Positions 8,364-19,004 of a DNA stretch of 64,000 nt are shown in pieces. The notes under the pieces are model-generated. The model had not been told where the DNA came from. It worked only from the letters and a program-made list of their open reading frames with translations, and searched no databases. The translations under genes and the position numbers were made by a program. This stretch comes from Sulfuriferula sp. AH1 (GTDB lineage Bacteria; Pseudomonadota; Gammaproteobacteria; Burkholderiales; Sulfuriferulaceae), in NCBI RefSeq assembly GCF_002162035.1, contig NZ_CP021138.1, positions 1,426,001 to 1,490,000 on the forward strand, given 5' to 3'. Position 1 is the first letter of the stretch; every line of letters starts with the position of its first letter.

Positions 8364-11042
8364 ATGGGCCAACATTATTTGAGTCCCCTGTTTGCTCCCC
8401 GCTCAGTTGCTGTGATCGGGGCAAGCAATCGCCCTGAATCAGTAGGCGGTGTGGTCTTCAAGAACATGCTGGAAAGCGGTTATCGGGGGAAACTGTATCC
8501 CATTAACCCCGGCTATCCGGAGATTCAGAGTCAACGTGCCTATGCCAGCATAGAACAAATCGGTGAAGCAGTTGATCTCGCCGTTATCGCCACCAAGGCC
8601 GCCACCGTCCCGGAGATCATAGAGGCATGTGGTCGACATGGCGTGCGCGCAGCAGTGATTTTATCGGCAGGATTCAGCGAAGCGGGGCCGACAGGCATAG
8701 CACTGGAGCGTGCGGTTCTGGAAAACGCACGGCGCTATGACGTACGGTTAATCGGCCCGAACTGTCTCGGCATCATGCGACCTTCGGTCGGATTGAACGC
8801 CACCTTCAGCAATGGCGGCGCCAAAGCCGGAAATCTTGCGCTGATTTCCCAGTCAGGTGCACTCTGCACTGCGATTCTGGACTGGGCGCATCCCAATGAC
8901 GTGGGGTTTTCCAGCATTATTTCCATGGGCGCTACGGCCGATGTGGATTTTGGAGAGATACTGGATTATCTGGTGTCGGATCCGCAAACCGAGAGCATCC
9001 TGTTGTACATCGAAGGCATCCATCACTCGCGCAGCTTCATGAGCGCGCTGCGTGCCGCCACCCGTATCAAACCGGTCATTCTGGTAAAGGCAGGACGCCA
9101 TGAAGCGGGCTCCAAAGCAGCATTTTCCCATACCGGCGCCCTGGTCGGCGCTGACGATGTATTCGATGCAGCCTTGCGGCGTGCCGGGGTAGTGCGGGTG
9201 GATACCATCGTGCAACTCTTTTCCGCAGCCAAGGCGTTATCCACGCGCTTTCATCCGGCAGGGAACCGGCTCGCCATCGTAACCAATGGCGGCGGCCCAG
9301 GGGTCATGGCCAGTGACCGTGCCGCTGATCTGGGCGTCAACATGGCGACACTGACTGCCGACACGATTCGCCAACTGGATGCCGTACTCCCGGAAAACTG
9401 GTCCCATGGCAACCCTGTCGATATCATCGGCGATGCGACGGCCGAGCGCTATCGCGATGCAGTCACATTATGCATGCAAGCCCCCGGCGTTGATGGCGTG
9501 CTGACGATACTGACGCCGCAGGCCATGACTCAGCCCTTGCAAGCCGCGCAGGCGGTAATTGCGGTGGCAACGAAATTCAACAAGCCTCTGGTAGCCTGCT
9601 GGATGGGGGAAGAGCAGGTGGCCGAAAGCCGATTGGCATTTGCCCAGGCGAAGATCCCGAGTTTTCGCACCCCGGAACCAGCGGTAGAAATTTTTTCTTT
9701 TATTGCCGCCTATTACCAGAATCAGAAACTGTTACTGCAGACTCCCGGCCCGCTATCCCAACATCAGGTGCCCGATGTCGAAGGCGCGCGTTTTCTGATT
9801 GAAGGTGCGCTGGCAGAACGCCGTACGGTACTGAATGAAATGGAATCGAAAGCGGTATTAGCGGCATTTCAGATACCCATCGCCAAAACCGTGATAGCCC
9901 GCTCACCGAATGAGGCGTTATTGCTGGCAGAGGAACTGGGGTTGCCGGTGGTGATGAAAATCAACTCCCCGGACATTTCGCACAAATCCGATTCTGGCGG
10001 TATTCGCCTGAATCTGGGCAATGCCCAGGCGGTAAGAGCTGCCTATCACGAAATCATCCAGGCGGTGCAGGAAAACCGTCCCAATGCCAGAATCGACGGG
10101 GTAGTAATTGAACCAATGGCCGTCAAACCGAATGGTCGCGAATTGATGCTGGGCGTCACCACCGATCCCATCTTCGGCCCGGTCATCACTTTTAGCGCTG
10201 GCGGCACGATGGTCGAAGTGCTGGCCGATCGCGCTGTAGCTTTGCCGCCGTTGAACAGTTTCCTGGTGCGCGACATGATCAACCGCACTCATGTCGCAAA
10301 ATTACTCGGCGCATTCCGTCACATGCCGCCAATTGACATGGCTGCTTTGGAAGATGTGTTATTGCGCGTTTCGGAAATGGTATGCGAATTGCCCTGGATC
10401 AAGGAAATGGACATCAATCCTCTGATAGTGGATGAACAGGGCGCCATTGCGGCAGATGCGCGCTTTGCGGTGGGCTTCCCCGTACCCTCGACGCAGCGCT
10501 ATGCACATATGGCTATCCACCCCTATCCGACCCATCTGATCAGCCATTGGCAATTGCCCGACGGGGAAGATATCGTCATTCGCCCGATCCGGCCCGAGGA
10601 CGCGGAACTGGAACAGGTATTTGTGCGCGGCCTGTCGGAAGAGTCCAAATATTTCCGCTTTATGGATTCATTGCAAGAACTCACGCAGAATATGCTGGTG
10701 CGTTTCACGCAAATCGATTACGACCGTGAAATGGCATTGGTCGCTGTGCTGGAACAGGACGATCGGGAAATCGAGTTAGGCGTATGTCGCTACATTACCA
10801 ATCCCGACGGGAACAGTTGTGAATTTGCGCTGGTCGTAGCGGATGCATGGCAGCATAAAGGCATAGGCCTCAAATTAATGAGCAGCTTGATAGAAGTTGC
10901 TGTCGCCAAAGGATTAAAACTGATGGAAGGAGAGGTGCTGGCAAGCAATCATGCCATGCTGGCGCTGGTTGAACGACTGGGATTTGCCATTAGCACCAAC
11001 GACGAAGATATTTCCATCAAGCGCGTGGTAAAAACACTCTGA
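8364..11042 (+). CDS. Pat-type protein lysine acetyltransferase (acyl-CoA synthetase fused to GNAT)
   Basis: An 892-residue protein with an NDP-forming acyl-CoA synthetase-like front and a GNAT tail. Residues about 8-105 form a CoA-binding fold (SVAVIGASNRPESVGG), then succinyl-CoA-ligase-like domains (SHTGALVGADDVFDAALRRAG) and an ATP-grasp region at about 490-710 (VVMKINSPDISHKSDSGGIRLNL). Residues about 735-892 are the acetyltransferase (IRPIRPEDAE, acetyl-CoA loop DAWQHKGIGLKLM). This is the Pat/PatZ (YfiQ) arrangement, in which the large front domain senses metabolites and the GNAT part acetylates lysines such as that of acetyl-CoA synthetase. The methyltransferase gene follows after 23 bases. 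Confidence 0.93.
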   Translation: MGQHYLSPLFAPRSVAVIGASNRPESVGGVVFKNMLESGYRGKLYPINPGYPEIQSQRAYASIEQIGEAVDLAVIATKAATVPEIIEACGRHGVRAAVILSAGFSEAGPTGIALERAVLENARRYDVRLIGPNCLGIMRPSVGLNATFSNGGAKAGNLALISQSGALCTAILDWAHPNDVGFSSIISMGATADVDFGEILDYLVSDPQTESILLYIEGIHHSRSFMSALRAATRIKPVILVKAGRHEAGSKAAFSHTGALVGADDVFDAALRRAGVVRVDTIVQLFSAAKALSTRFHPAGNRLAIVTNGGGPGVMASDRAADLGVNMATLTADTIRQLDAVLPENWSHGNPVDIIGDATAERYRDAVTLCMQAPGVDGVLTILTPQAMTQPLQAAQAVIAVATKFNKPLVACWMGEEQVAESRLAFAQAKIPSFRTPEPAVEIFSFIAAYYQNQKLLLQTPGPLSQHQVPDVEGARFLIEGALAERRTVLNEMESKAVLAAFQIPIAKTVIARSPNEALLLAEELGLPVVMKINSPDISHKSDSGGIRLNLGNAQAVRAAYHEIIQAVQENRPNARIDGVVIEPMAVKPNGRELMLGVTTDPIFGPVITFSAGGTMVEVLADRAVALPPLNSFLVRDMINRTHVAKLLGAFRHMPPIDMAALEDVLLRVSEMVCELPWIKEMDINPLIVDEQGAIAADARFAVGFPVPSTQRYAHMAIHPYPTHLISHWQLPDGEDIVIRPIRPEDAELEQVFVRGLSEESKYFRFMDSLQELTQNMLVRFTQIDYDREMALVAVLEQDDREIELGVCRYITNPDGNSCEFALVVADAWQHKGIGLKLMSSLIEVAVAKGLKLMEGEVLASNHAMLALVERLGFAISTNDEDISIKRVVKTL

Positions 11043-11065
11043 ATTATTTAAAGAAAGGCAGCGCA

Positions 11066-11776
11066 ATGCAGATATCTATTCCCCATATCGATTTAATATG
11101 CGACGAACAGGAAATTTACGAACAATTACTCCCCCTGGAGCGGGCCAAAGTACTTGAGCTGGGCTGCGGCAAGGCTGACAAAACACGCGCCATTGCCAAG
11201 GCGGGGAAGATCGCCTCCATACTGGCGCTCGAAGTGGACGCCATTCAGCATGCCAGCAATCTGGCCGTCACGGATTTACCCAACGTATGTTTTGAATCAG
11301 GGTGTGCAGAAGATATTCCGGCTGCAGACGCCAGCGTGGATATCGTATTGATGTTTAAATCCCTGCACCATGTGCCGATGGATAAAATGGATCAAGCGCT
11401 TGCCGAAATCCATCGCGTACTCAAGCCGGGCGGCCTGGCCTATATTTCCGAACCGATTTTCGCAGGCGAATTCAATGAGATACTGCGCTTATTTCATGAT
11501 GAACAAAAAGTCCGTCAAGCGGCATTTGCTGCAATTGAACGAGCCGTATCTTCAAAATTGCTGACTTTAATCACACAAAAATTTTTCAAGACCCCTATAC
11601 ATTTCGATGATTTTCCGCAGTTTGAGGAAAAAGTCATTAATGTCACGCATACCAAACATAAATTATCACCCGAACTGTATAACGCTGTCCAAACCGCGTT
11701 TATGCGAAACATGACCGCCACTGGCGCGGATTTCTTCATGCCGATCAGGGTGGATCTGTTGCAAAAGGCGGCATAA
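11066..11776 (+). CDS. class I SAM-dependent methyltransferase
   Basis: A 236-residue Methyltransf_11-type protein. Motif I is VLELGCGKADKTRAIA (residues about 28-44), the acidic end of strand 2 is LALEVDAIQHAS, motif II is VDIVLMFKSLHHVP, and motif III is RVLKPGGLAYISEP. The C-terminal 80 residues are not characteristic. The substrate is unknown. It lies 23 bases after the Pat gene on the same strand and may be co-transcribed with it. Confidence 0.88.
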   Translation: MQISIPHIDLICDEQEIYEQLLPLERAKVLELGCGKADKTRAIAKAGKIASILALEVDAIQHASNLAVTDLPNVCFESGCAEDIPAADASVDIVLMFKSLHHVPMDKMDQALAEIHRVLKPGGLAYISEPIFAGEFNEILRLFHDEQKVRQAAFAAIERAVSSKLLTLITQKFFKTPIHFDDFPQFEEKVINVTHTKHKLSPELYNAVQTAFMRNMTATGADFFMPIRVDLLQKAA

Positions 11777-11888
11777 CAAAGTGCAAACTCAAAAAACATC
11801 GGCATAGTGCGAAGGAGACACATTGATCTATACGGAGTACGGAACCACTCTAAATTAAATTAGGATAATAAATGGGCAAGGGAATCGT

Positions 11889-13678
11889 ATGAGCGAATTT
11901 TTCAAAGGGCAGGCAGACTACTTCTTCTTTGTCTATGGATTGACCTTCATCATTCTGGGAACAGTTTGTTTCATCGAGAGAAAGTCTGACAGCGGCACAT
12001 TCTCACTGAGTTTTCTCGGCCTTTTCGGATTCGCATACGGATTGCGGGCATGGCTGGGAATGCTGGAACTCGTGATTGGCGACCAGTATTGGTCCAGCAT
12101 TTCGCGTTTGGCATTAATGCTTCTGTCTTTCATATTCCTGCTTGAGTTTTGTCGAATCGGTTACGCTCAAATAAAAGGGAAAAAACCGGCAGGGCGCTGG
12201 ATTTTCATTCCGCCGTTGTTACTTGTCATCTCGGGTGGCGTTTTATATGGTTATACAGGCCTTGAAGACAGTATCCGATTAGGTTTCGGGCTTGGCAGCA
12301 CTATCCTTGCTGCGATAGTCCTTTACTTGTGGGGGCGGAAAATTGACGGAGTAAGTGTCAATGTACTGTTTTCCGCCAGTCTGGGCATGGCCTGCTTTGG
12401 ATTGACAAATTTAATCGTAACGCCCGATTCCGCAATCTTTGCCGCACAGCTACCTACCGAAACGACATTCATGGCGATTACCGGTATTCCGATTGAATTC
12501 TTTCGGGCCGGGTTCATCGCCTGGATTGCGGGCGCCATCCTCAGCTACGAGATTCGCAAGATGGAATACCCCATGCCTCGTCAATCTCTTTGGTTAATGA
12601 ACCTTGGCTTTACCGTGCTCGTCGTGCTATTGGCCGCCGGCTTCATACTTACCAATTATTTCGACCGATTTCATCAGCAAAATATTCGAGATCATATTAC
12701 AGTTGAAGTAAATACGCTTGCCGAACGGATGTCCAGCCAAATCCATGCCTGGGGTAAGCAAGATGATAACAGTGCTGTATTAAGTGAAAATATACAGGCT
12801 CAGAATCTCGGCTTGAATAATATTTACGCCATCTTCCTTGTCGATGCCAAAGGCAAAATTCTGCTGACAAAAGACATCCGCAATATTCCGGAATATTTAT
12901 GGAGTCCGCACAAAAACCATATACCAGCCTTATTTGACCGCGCCCTCATCAATGGCGAAAAAATAACATTTGAGAAACATGCTTATGTGGTTGGGCGAAA
13001 AGTTATCAACAGGGAAGGCTGGTCATTGATCATGCTGGAGCGAGAGACCTTCACGGGGGTCAACCGGCTATTTGCCATTATCATGACATTGCTGATTTGC
13101 ACGCTGACTCTGGTATTGCTGGTTATCCTGCAGAAAAATATCCTGACCGAATTAAAACTCAGACATGATCACCAGGAACTTCGCAAACTTTCGGAGGCAT
13201 TCGAAAAACAGTCTATTACAGATACATTAACAGGCGCCAATAACCGTCTGAAATTCGATATCGCTTTACAAATGGAAATGAAGGCAGCCATACGTTATCA
13301 GACTCCATTGGCACTCCTCATGTATGACATTGACCACTTTAAAAAAATTAACGATACCTATGGTCACCCGACGGGGGATCACGTACTAAAAGAATTAACG
13401 GCGCTCGTCGCCGGCAATATCCGTGCCTCCGACCTGCTGGCCCGATGGGGGGCGAGGAATTCATGATTATTGTGCCACATGATCCCAACCCTCGCGCGCT
13501 AGCCGAAAAATTGCGCTATGTCATCGAGCATCACGATTTTGCAGGAGTAGAGCAGATCACATGCAGCTTCGGGGTCGCTATCATGTTATCCAAAGACACC
13601 TCTGAAACGTTTACCGGACGTGCCGATGATGCGCTTTATGAAGCAAAACTGAAAGGTCGCAATCGCGTAGAGATCTGA
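11889..13678 (+). pseudogene. membrane diguanylate cyclase, split by a one-base frameshift
   Basis: Read with one extra base this is a 596-residue GGDEF protein. The N-terminal 240 residues hold about seven membrane segments, a hydrophobic helix at about 240-255 is followed by a small sensor region up to about 390, a further membrane helix follows, and the GGDEF domain spans about 435-596. The first frame (from the ATG at 11889) stops after LLARWGARNS; the other frame (from 13445) continues GGEEFMIIVPHD. A G-run of six at 13447-13452 should be seven to give RWGGEEF. The restored domain has the active GGEEF loop and an RASD inhibitory site five residues before it, so it would make c-di-GMP from two GTP. 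Real mutation and sequence error are both possible. Confidence 0.88.
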
Positions 13679-13691
13679 CTGCGATGGCGAT

Positions 13692-14798
13692 TCAATAAAG
13701 CCGATGCCGAAACAGCCAGCCGGCAATTGCCAGCGTAATGACACCGATTACTGCCAGAGGCCAAAACTGGGGAATAAGCAAATGGAACGGCGTACCCTCA
13801 AGAAACACACCCCGTAGCACCAGCAGGAAATAGCGCATCGGATTCAACAAGGTCAAATCCTGCACCAAAGACGGCATATTGCGGATCGGGGTTGCGAATC
13901 CGGAAAGAATGATGGCAGGCACCATGAAAAAAAATGCGCCGAGCATGCCTTGCTGCTGGGTAACGGCCAGCGAAGAAATCATCAACCCGATGCCGACTGC
14001 TGACAACAAAAACAGCAGCACCCCTGTATAAAGCGTAAACAGGCTGCCCAATAATGGCACCTCGAACCAGAATACCGTCACCAGCACGATCAGGCTGGCC
14101 TCGACGATACCAATCAGGAAACCCGGCAGGGCTTTGCCGATGAGGATTTCCGCCGGATGCAACGGCGTCACCAGCAATTGATCGAAAGTACCTTGTTCGC
14201 GCTCGCGCGCAACGGAAAGCGCGGTCACCAGAATCGTGACAAGCAGGGTTAGCAGGCCCACGATACCGGGCAGAAAGAACCAGCGGCTTTCCAGATTGGG
14301 ATTGAACCACGCCCGTGTCACGATGTGTGCTGGCGGTGCTCCGCCATTGCTGGCGGTCCAATCGTTGTTGAATCGATTGATAATATCCTGCGCATAATTC
14401 ACAGTCAGCAATGCAGTATTGGAATTACGTCCATCGACGAGAATCTGAATGGGGGCAGGGCGGCCGCTGAGCATATCTGCACTGAAATGCGGCCCGATAT
14501 GGATAACCATTAATACCGTTTTACGATTTAGTAATGGTGCGATCTGATTATTGCGGGTAATCCGCTGCTTTGCCATAAAACTGGGCGAACCGCTAAAAGC
14601 CGAGACCACATCCCGGGAAATCGAGCCAGTATCTTCATTAAATACCGCATAAGGCACATGCTTGAGATCGAAAGTCGCCGCATAGCCAAAAACCATGAGT
14701 TGCACCAAAGGTGGAATAATCAGTACGAAACGACTGCGCTTGTCCTTCAGCAAGGCCAGAAACTCCTTGATCATCAAGGCGAATATCCGTCTTAACAT
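13692..14798 (-). CDS. ABC-2 type exporter permease (YbhR-like)
   Basis: A 368-residue ABC-2 permease: one N-terminal membrane helix (RFVLIIPPLVQLMVFGYAATF), a large periplasmic domain of about 150 residues (DGRNSNTALLTVNYAQDII), then five C-terminal helices with the family segment VAREREQGTFDQLLVTPL before helix 3. It is the last gene of an exporter set in the same order as E. coli ybhG-ybhF-ybhS-ybhR. It follows the other permease by 6 bases and converges on the diguanylate cyclase gene. Confidence 0.92.
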   Translation of the reverse strand: MLRRIFALMIKEFLALLKDKRSRFVLIIPPLVQLMVFGYAATFDLKHVPYAVFNEDTGSISRDVVSAFSGSPSFMAKQRITRNNQIAPLLNRKTVLMVIHIGPHFSADMLSGRPAPIQILVDGRNSNTALLTVNYAQDIINRFNNDWTASNGGAPPAHIVTRAWFNPNLESRWFFLPGIVGLLTLLVTILVTALSVAREREQGTFDQLLVTPLHPAEILIGKALPGFLIGIVEASLIVLVTVFWFEVPLLGSLFTLYTGVLLFLLSAVGIGLMISSLAVTQQQGMLGAFFFMVPAIILSGFATPIRNMPSLVQDLTLLNPMRYFLLVLRGVFLEGTPFHLLIPQFWPLAVIGVITLAIAGWLFRHRLY

Positions 14799-14804
14799 CG
14801 ACCT

Positions 14805-15941
14805 TTACTCCAGCCGTTTACGCGCTTTGATCCGCGTAAGTCCAAGAAAAATGGTAGCGAGCAATATCAGCGCGAGCGCATTCGGCAGAATCACACTCCA
14901 TTCATTGCCAACCAGGAAAACCGTTTGCAGGATTGCCACGTAATATCGCGCCGCAACGACATGCGTAATTACTTGAACTATGGCAGGCATACTATTGATA
15001 TCGAATATGAATCCGGATAACAGAAAGGCCGGTAAAAACGTAGTAATGATCGCCAGCTGACCGGCGATAAACTGGCTGCGCGCTATCGTGGAAATGAGTA
15101 GCCCCATGCCCAGTGCAGTCAACAGAAACAATGCGGATGTTGCAAACAGCACCCATACAGACCCGCGCAATGGCACTTCGAAGAGCCAGAGAGCCATCGC
15201 GACCGACAGCGCCAAACCGCCCATGCCGAGGATGAAATAAGGTATCAGCTTGCCCAGGATCACTTCATTCATCGCGAGCGGGGTAACCATCAGTGCTTCC
15301 ATCGTGCCGCGCTCCCACTCCCGCGCCATGACCATGGCAGTCAGCAGGGCGCCGATCAGCGTCATGATAACGGCGATCAGCCCCGGCACCAGAAAATTGC
15401 GGCTCTTCAGCTCCTCATTAAACCAGATACGCTGCGTCATCACTACCGGCACGCTGAGCGTCTTCCCCTGATCCAGGCTGCTGTGTTCCAGCCATGTCCC
15501 CCATGCGCCAGTAACATAGCCGGTCACTATGCGGGCTGTATTGGCATCCACCCCGTTGACAATCAACTGGATAGGTGCACCTTGTGGCTGGCGCAGACGT
15601 TGCGCAAAGTCATGGCGCAACACGATGATGGCACTAATGCGGCCTGCCATCATCGCATCAACTGCCTTTGGCGTACTCTGGAAAGATACCGGGGAGAAAT
15701 AACGCGAATTATGAAGTGCTGCGGTAAAACTCGCCGTATCAGCACTGGGCTGTTCGACTACCAGCCCTAATGGCACATGTTCAGAATCCAGCGATACGCC
15801 GTAACCGAACAGCAACAACAGAATCACCGGCATCAGGAATGCAATCGCTATGCTGCTGGGATCGCGGATAATCTGCAGGAATTCCTTGCGAATCAATCCG
15901 GTCAGCCGCATGCTTGCGCTATTCATGCCGCGGCCCCTCAC
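14805..15941 (-). CDS. ABC-2 type exporter permease (YbhS-like)
   Basis: A 378-residue ABC-2 permease of the same plan as its partner: N-terminal helix (SIAIAFLMPVILLLLFGYGV), periplasmic domain (IQLIVNGVDANTARIVTGYV), and a C-terminal bundle entered by VMAREWERGTMEALMVTPL. It would pair with the neighbouring permease as a heterodimer. The start is not fixed: the M9 position (MRLTGLIRKEF) is also good. The ATG at 15941 overlaps the stop of the ATPase gene by 4 bases (ATGA), typical of translational coupling. Confidence 0.9.
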   Translation of the reverse strand: MRGRGMNSASMRLTGLIRKEFLQIIRDPSSIAIAFLMPVILLLLFGYGVSLDSEHVPLGLVVEQPSADTASFTAALHNSRYFSPVSFQSTPKAVDAMMAGRISAIIVLRHDFAQRLRQPQGAPIQLIVNGVDANTARIVTGYVTGAWGTWLEHSSLDQGKTLSVPVVMTQRIWFNEELKSRNFLVPGLIAVIMTLIGALLTAMVMAREWERGTMEALMVTPLAMNEVILGKLIPYFILGMGGLALSVAMALWLFEVPLRGSVWVLFATSALFLLTALGMGLLISTIARSQFIAGQLAIITTFLPAFLLSGFIFDINSMPAIVQVITHVVAARYYVAILQTVFLVGNEWSVILPNALALILLATIFLGLTRIKARKRLE

Positions 15942-17723
15942 GCTTCATGTGCCTCGATCAGCCCAACGAACGCATCTTCCATACCCGGATGAGGAAGTAT
16001 CGCGGAACGTGCCTGGACCTTGATTTCAGAGGGGGTACCGATAGTAAGAATTTCACCGGCTGCCATGATGGCCAGTCTATCGCAATACTCGGCTTCCTCC
16101 ATGAAATGCGTCGTTACCATGATAGTCACGCCTTGCTCGGCCAGCCCATTTATTCTTCGCCAGAATTCGCGGCGCGCCAAGGGGTCGACCCCGGAAGTCG
16201 GTTCATCGAGGAACAGGATTTGAGGCTCATGCATCAAAGCGCATGCCAAGGCCAGACGCTGCTTGTAACCCAGCGACAAATCACCGCTGACAAATTCGGC
16301 AATGGGCGCCAAATCAAACTCTTGCAGTGCCCAGTTAATCCGTTCACTGCCATGTTTACCCGATAGTCCGTAGGCGCTGCCAAAGAAACGCAAATTTTCG
16401 ACAACGCTGAGATTGCCGTATAACGAAAATTTCTGCGACATATAGCCAATACGGGCGCGAGCTGCTGCTGCCGCATAACGCAGATCCGCGCCGGCGACAC
16501 GCAAGCTGCCGCTGCTGGGGGCAGCAAGCCGCACAACATGCGGAACAGGGTGGATTTACCGGCACCGTTCGCTCCCAGCAAGCCGAAAACTTCGCCTTCA
16601 GGAACCGCAAGCGTGACATTTTTCACCGCCAGAAAGCTGCCAAATTTTCGGGTCAGATTCTGCACTTCTATCATTGGCGCTGTTGTCTTGTCGCGCACAA
16701 CTGCGGCAATAATAGGCATTCGCAACTCAGGATGACTTGTTTCCGGCTCAATTCGGGTTTTAAGCAAAACCACGAAACTGTCTTCAAAACGCGGCGGCAA
16801 CGCATTTATCTCGACATCTGTCAAATCAGGGAGCAAGGTCTCGGGAACAGGGGGCGATGCATCCTGTCGCATGACGATACGCACATGATCTCCCTGAATC
16901 AGCGCATCCAGCACGCTCGGGACTGAGCCAATCGCGCTTGCAGCACACGTTTGGCAATACTGCCGGAGGTAACCGCAAAAGCACGGTCGCGCAGAGGTTC
17001 CTGCAGGCTGGCGGGTGTTCCCTGATCCAACAGTTTCCCGTCATGCAGCAGCACCACTTCGTCGCAACGCTCGGCTTCATCCAGATAAGCCGTGCTCAAT
17101 AACACGCTGGTGCCTTGCTCCTTCACCAGACGATAGACGATGGCCCAGAGTTCGCGCCGTGAGAGAGGATCAACACCCACAGTCGGTTCATCCAGCAACA
17201 GCAGAGGAGGCTGCTGCACCAAGGTACAGGCAAGACCGAGTTTCTGCTTCATGCCTCCGGAAAGCTGTCCTGCCAGACGCCCGGTAAATGCCGCGAGTCC
17301 GGCCATTTGCATCAAGTTCCGATAGCGCTCCGGGCGCACATGCTTGGGCACGCCTTGCAAATCCGCATATAAGTCGAGATTTTCCTGAACGGTCAAATCT
17401 TCATACAAACCAAACCGTTGCGGCATGTAGCCTATCGTGCTCTGTATCGCTAATGACTGCGTAGCTGCATCGTTGCCCAGCACTTGAATGGAGCCTGCAT
17501 CCGCCAGTAGCAAACCGGCCGCCAGCCGCATCAGCGTGGTTTTGCCAGCACTATCCGGACCGACAAGACCGGTGACGAGGCCGCGTTTGATGGTAAAACT
17601 GACATCGTGCAATGCTTTGACCGATCTTTGCCCAACACGAAACGATTTGGAAATACCATCGATCTCCAGTGCAAACTGGCTCGTCTGGCCTTGTTCGAGT
17701 GAAAAAATAGGCACTGCAGGCAT
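15938..17723 (-). pseudogene. YbhF-like double ABC ATPase broken by two one-base frameshifts
   Basis: Restored by two inserted bases this is a 595-residue protein with two ATPase domains. Domain 1 (frame 16899-17723) has Walker A GPDSAGKTT, signature LSGGMKQKL and Walker B LLLLDEPTVGVD; its switch histidine is replaced (STAYLDEAE). Domain 2 has Walker [10 protein letters not shown] (frame 16234-16914), signature LSLGYKQRL, Walker B ILFLDEPTSGVD and switch His in TTHFMEEAE (frame 15938-16534). The breaks lie near 16919-16921 (GGG, four expected) and at 16517-16521 (GGGGG, six expected). Between the domains is an ISPERAG-free linker with [14 protein letters not shown]. It would power the two permeases below it. 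Confidence 0.88.
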
Positions 17724-17737
17724 CGGTCGGTATGGCG

Positions 17738-18778
17738 TCAGGTTTTGTTACAGACAGCCATGCCATTCGACTGAGGAGGAGGGGGCTGATCCAGGCGTAT
17801 CGTCACGGTCGCCGGCATGCCGAGGCGCAGTTCATTTTGTGTATTGCAGGTAAGGATCCGCACCTGATATACCAGATTGCTGCGAACTTCCACGGTTTCA
17901 ACTGATTTAGGGGTGAACTCGGCGCTGGGGGAAACATAACCGACCCAACCGTCATAATATTTACCGGGGAAGCTGTCGGTGCTTACGCTGGCGCGCATGC
18001 CGGGCTTGACTTTGCCTAATTCGCTACCGGAAACGTATGCCCGGATCCAGATAGGGTTGGTAAGCGCCAGTGTGTAAACGGGACGTTGAGGTGAGGCCAT
18101 ATCCCCAGGCTCAAGAATGCGATCCTGTATGACACCATCGGATGGAGCGTAGAGAGAAGCATCGGCCAAATCCTTGCGCGCGATTGCCAGCGATGCTTCA
18201 TTCGTCTGCAAAGCGGCTTGGGCTGCGGCAATGTCTTCCTTGCGCGGCCCCAGGATAGCCAATTTCCAGACTTCATGTGCTGCATTGGATCTGGCTTGTG
18301 CGGCCTCAGCTGCCGATTGTGCATTATCAGCCTGCTGTTTTGCGATGAAACGCTGTTTCACCAGTTCGACGAGCCTTTGATAAGTCCGTTCGGCATTATC
18401 TGCATCTATTTTGGCCGCTTCCGCATCGGCTTGCGCCTTGCGGATTTCTTCCGGACGATTACCGGCCTGCAGGCGCAGAAGTGCTTGTTGTTCAGCCACC
18501 ACCTGGGATTGACGAAACGCCACATTCTGTTCCAGCCGTTTGGTGTCCAAAACCGCCAACAGCTGGCCTTTTTTGACCGGATTCCCTTCCTGAACGAGCA
18601 TCCGGTCAATACGTTCAGAACCATTAAACGCGAGTTGTACCTGCCTGACATCCGCATTTCCGTAAATGGTTAACGCCGTATCCGCAATTCCCCGGTCATG
18701 CTGGGTACGCCAATAACTGACGCCGCCCACCCCGATTAATGCAACAACCAGTATTGGAATAAGTATTTTGCGATTCAT
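17738..18778 (-). CDS. HlyD/YbhG-type periplasmic membrane-fusion protein
   Basis: A 346-residue adaptor: N-terminal membrane anchor (KILIPILVVALIGVGGVSYW), a biotinyl-lipoyl half (VQEGNPVKKGQLLAVLDTKR), a long Ala/Gln-rich coiled-coil hairpin at about residues 95-200, the second lipoyl half (ASLYAPSDGVIQDRILEPGDM) and a beta-barrel domain. It would link the ABC exporter to an outer-membrane channel. First gene of the set, 14 bases before the ATPase. E. coli YbhG has the same layout, and that system exports drugs and cations; the substrate here is unknown. Confidence 0.92.
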   Translation of the reverse strand: MNRKILIPILVVALIGVGGVSYWRTQHDRGIADTALTIYGNADVRQVQLAFNGSERIDRMLVQEGNPVKKGQLLAVLDTKRLEQNVAFRQSQVVAEQQALLRLQAGNRPEEIRKAQADAEAAKIDADNAERTYQRLVELVKQRFIAKQQADNAQSAAEAAQARSNAAHEVWKLAILGPRKEDIAAAQAALQTNEASLAIARKDLADASLYAPSDGVIQDRILEPGDMASPQRPVYTLALTNPIWIRAYVSGSELGKVKPGMRASVSTDSFPGKYYDGWVGYVSPSAEFTPKSVETVEVRSNLVYQVRILTCNTQNELRLGMPATVTIRLDQPPPPQSNGMAVCNKT

Positions 18779-18904
18779 GGTGTACGGTGTTCAATCCATA
18801 AGCATCGAAGGTGACATCTTATCAGGATTATAGTTGGCAAACCGCCACCATGACACCATACTCTCCCGTAAGCAAAGGAACCGGATATCGCTAAGGGTCA
18901 GGGG

Positions 18905-18938
18905 AGAAAAGACGTGGCTTAATAAAACTCAAGCCACG
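18905..18938 (-). terminator. Rho-independent terminator after chaB
   Basis: An 8-base perfect stem (CGTGGCTT 18913-18920 / AAGCCACG 18931-18938) with a 10-base loop; on the minus strand it is followed by TCTTTTC. It lies 67 bases past the chaB stop. Confidence 0.7.
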
Positions 18939-19004
18939 CAACAAGTTTCCGGTATTGGGTCACAGGGAGTATCCGGCTAACTGGCAGGAAATACGATCAG
19001 TAAT

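Noticed and set aside
13798-14361. 187-residue frame on the minus strand
   Set aside because: It is an offset frame of the YbhR-like permease, which has the clear family motifs.
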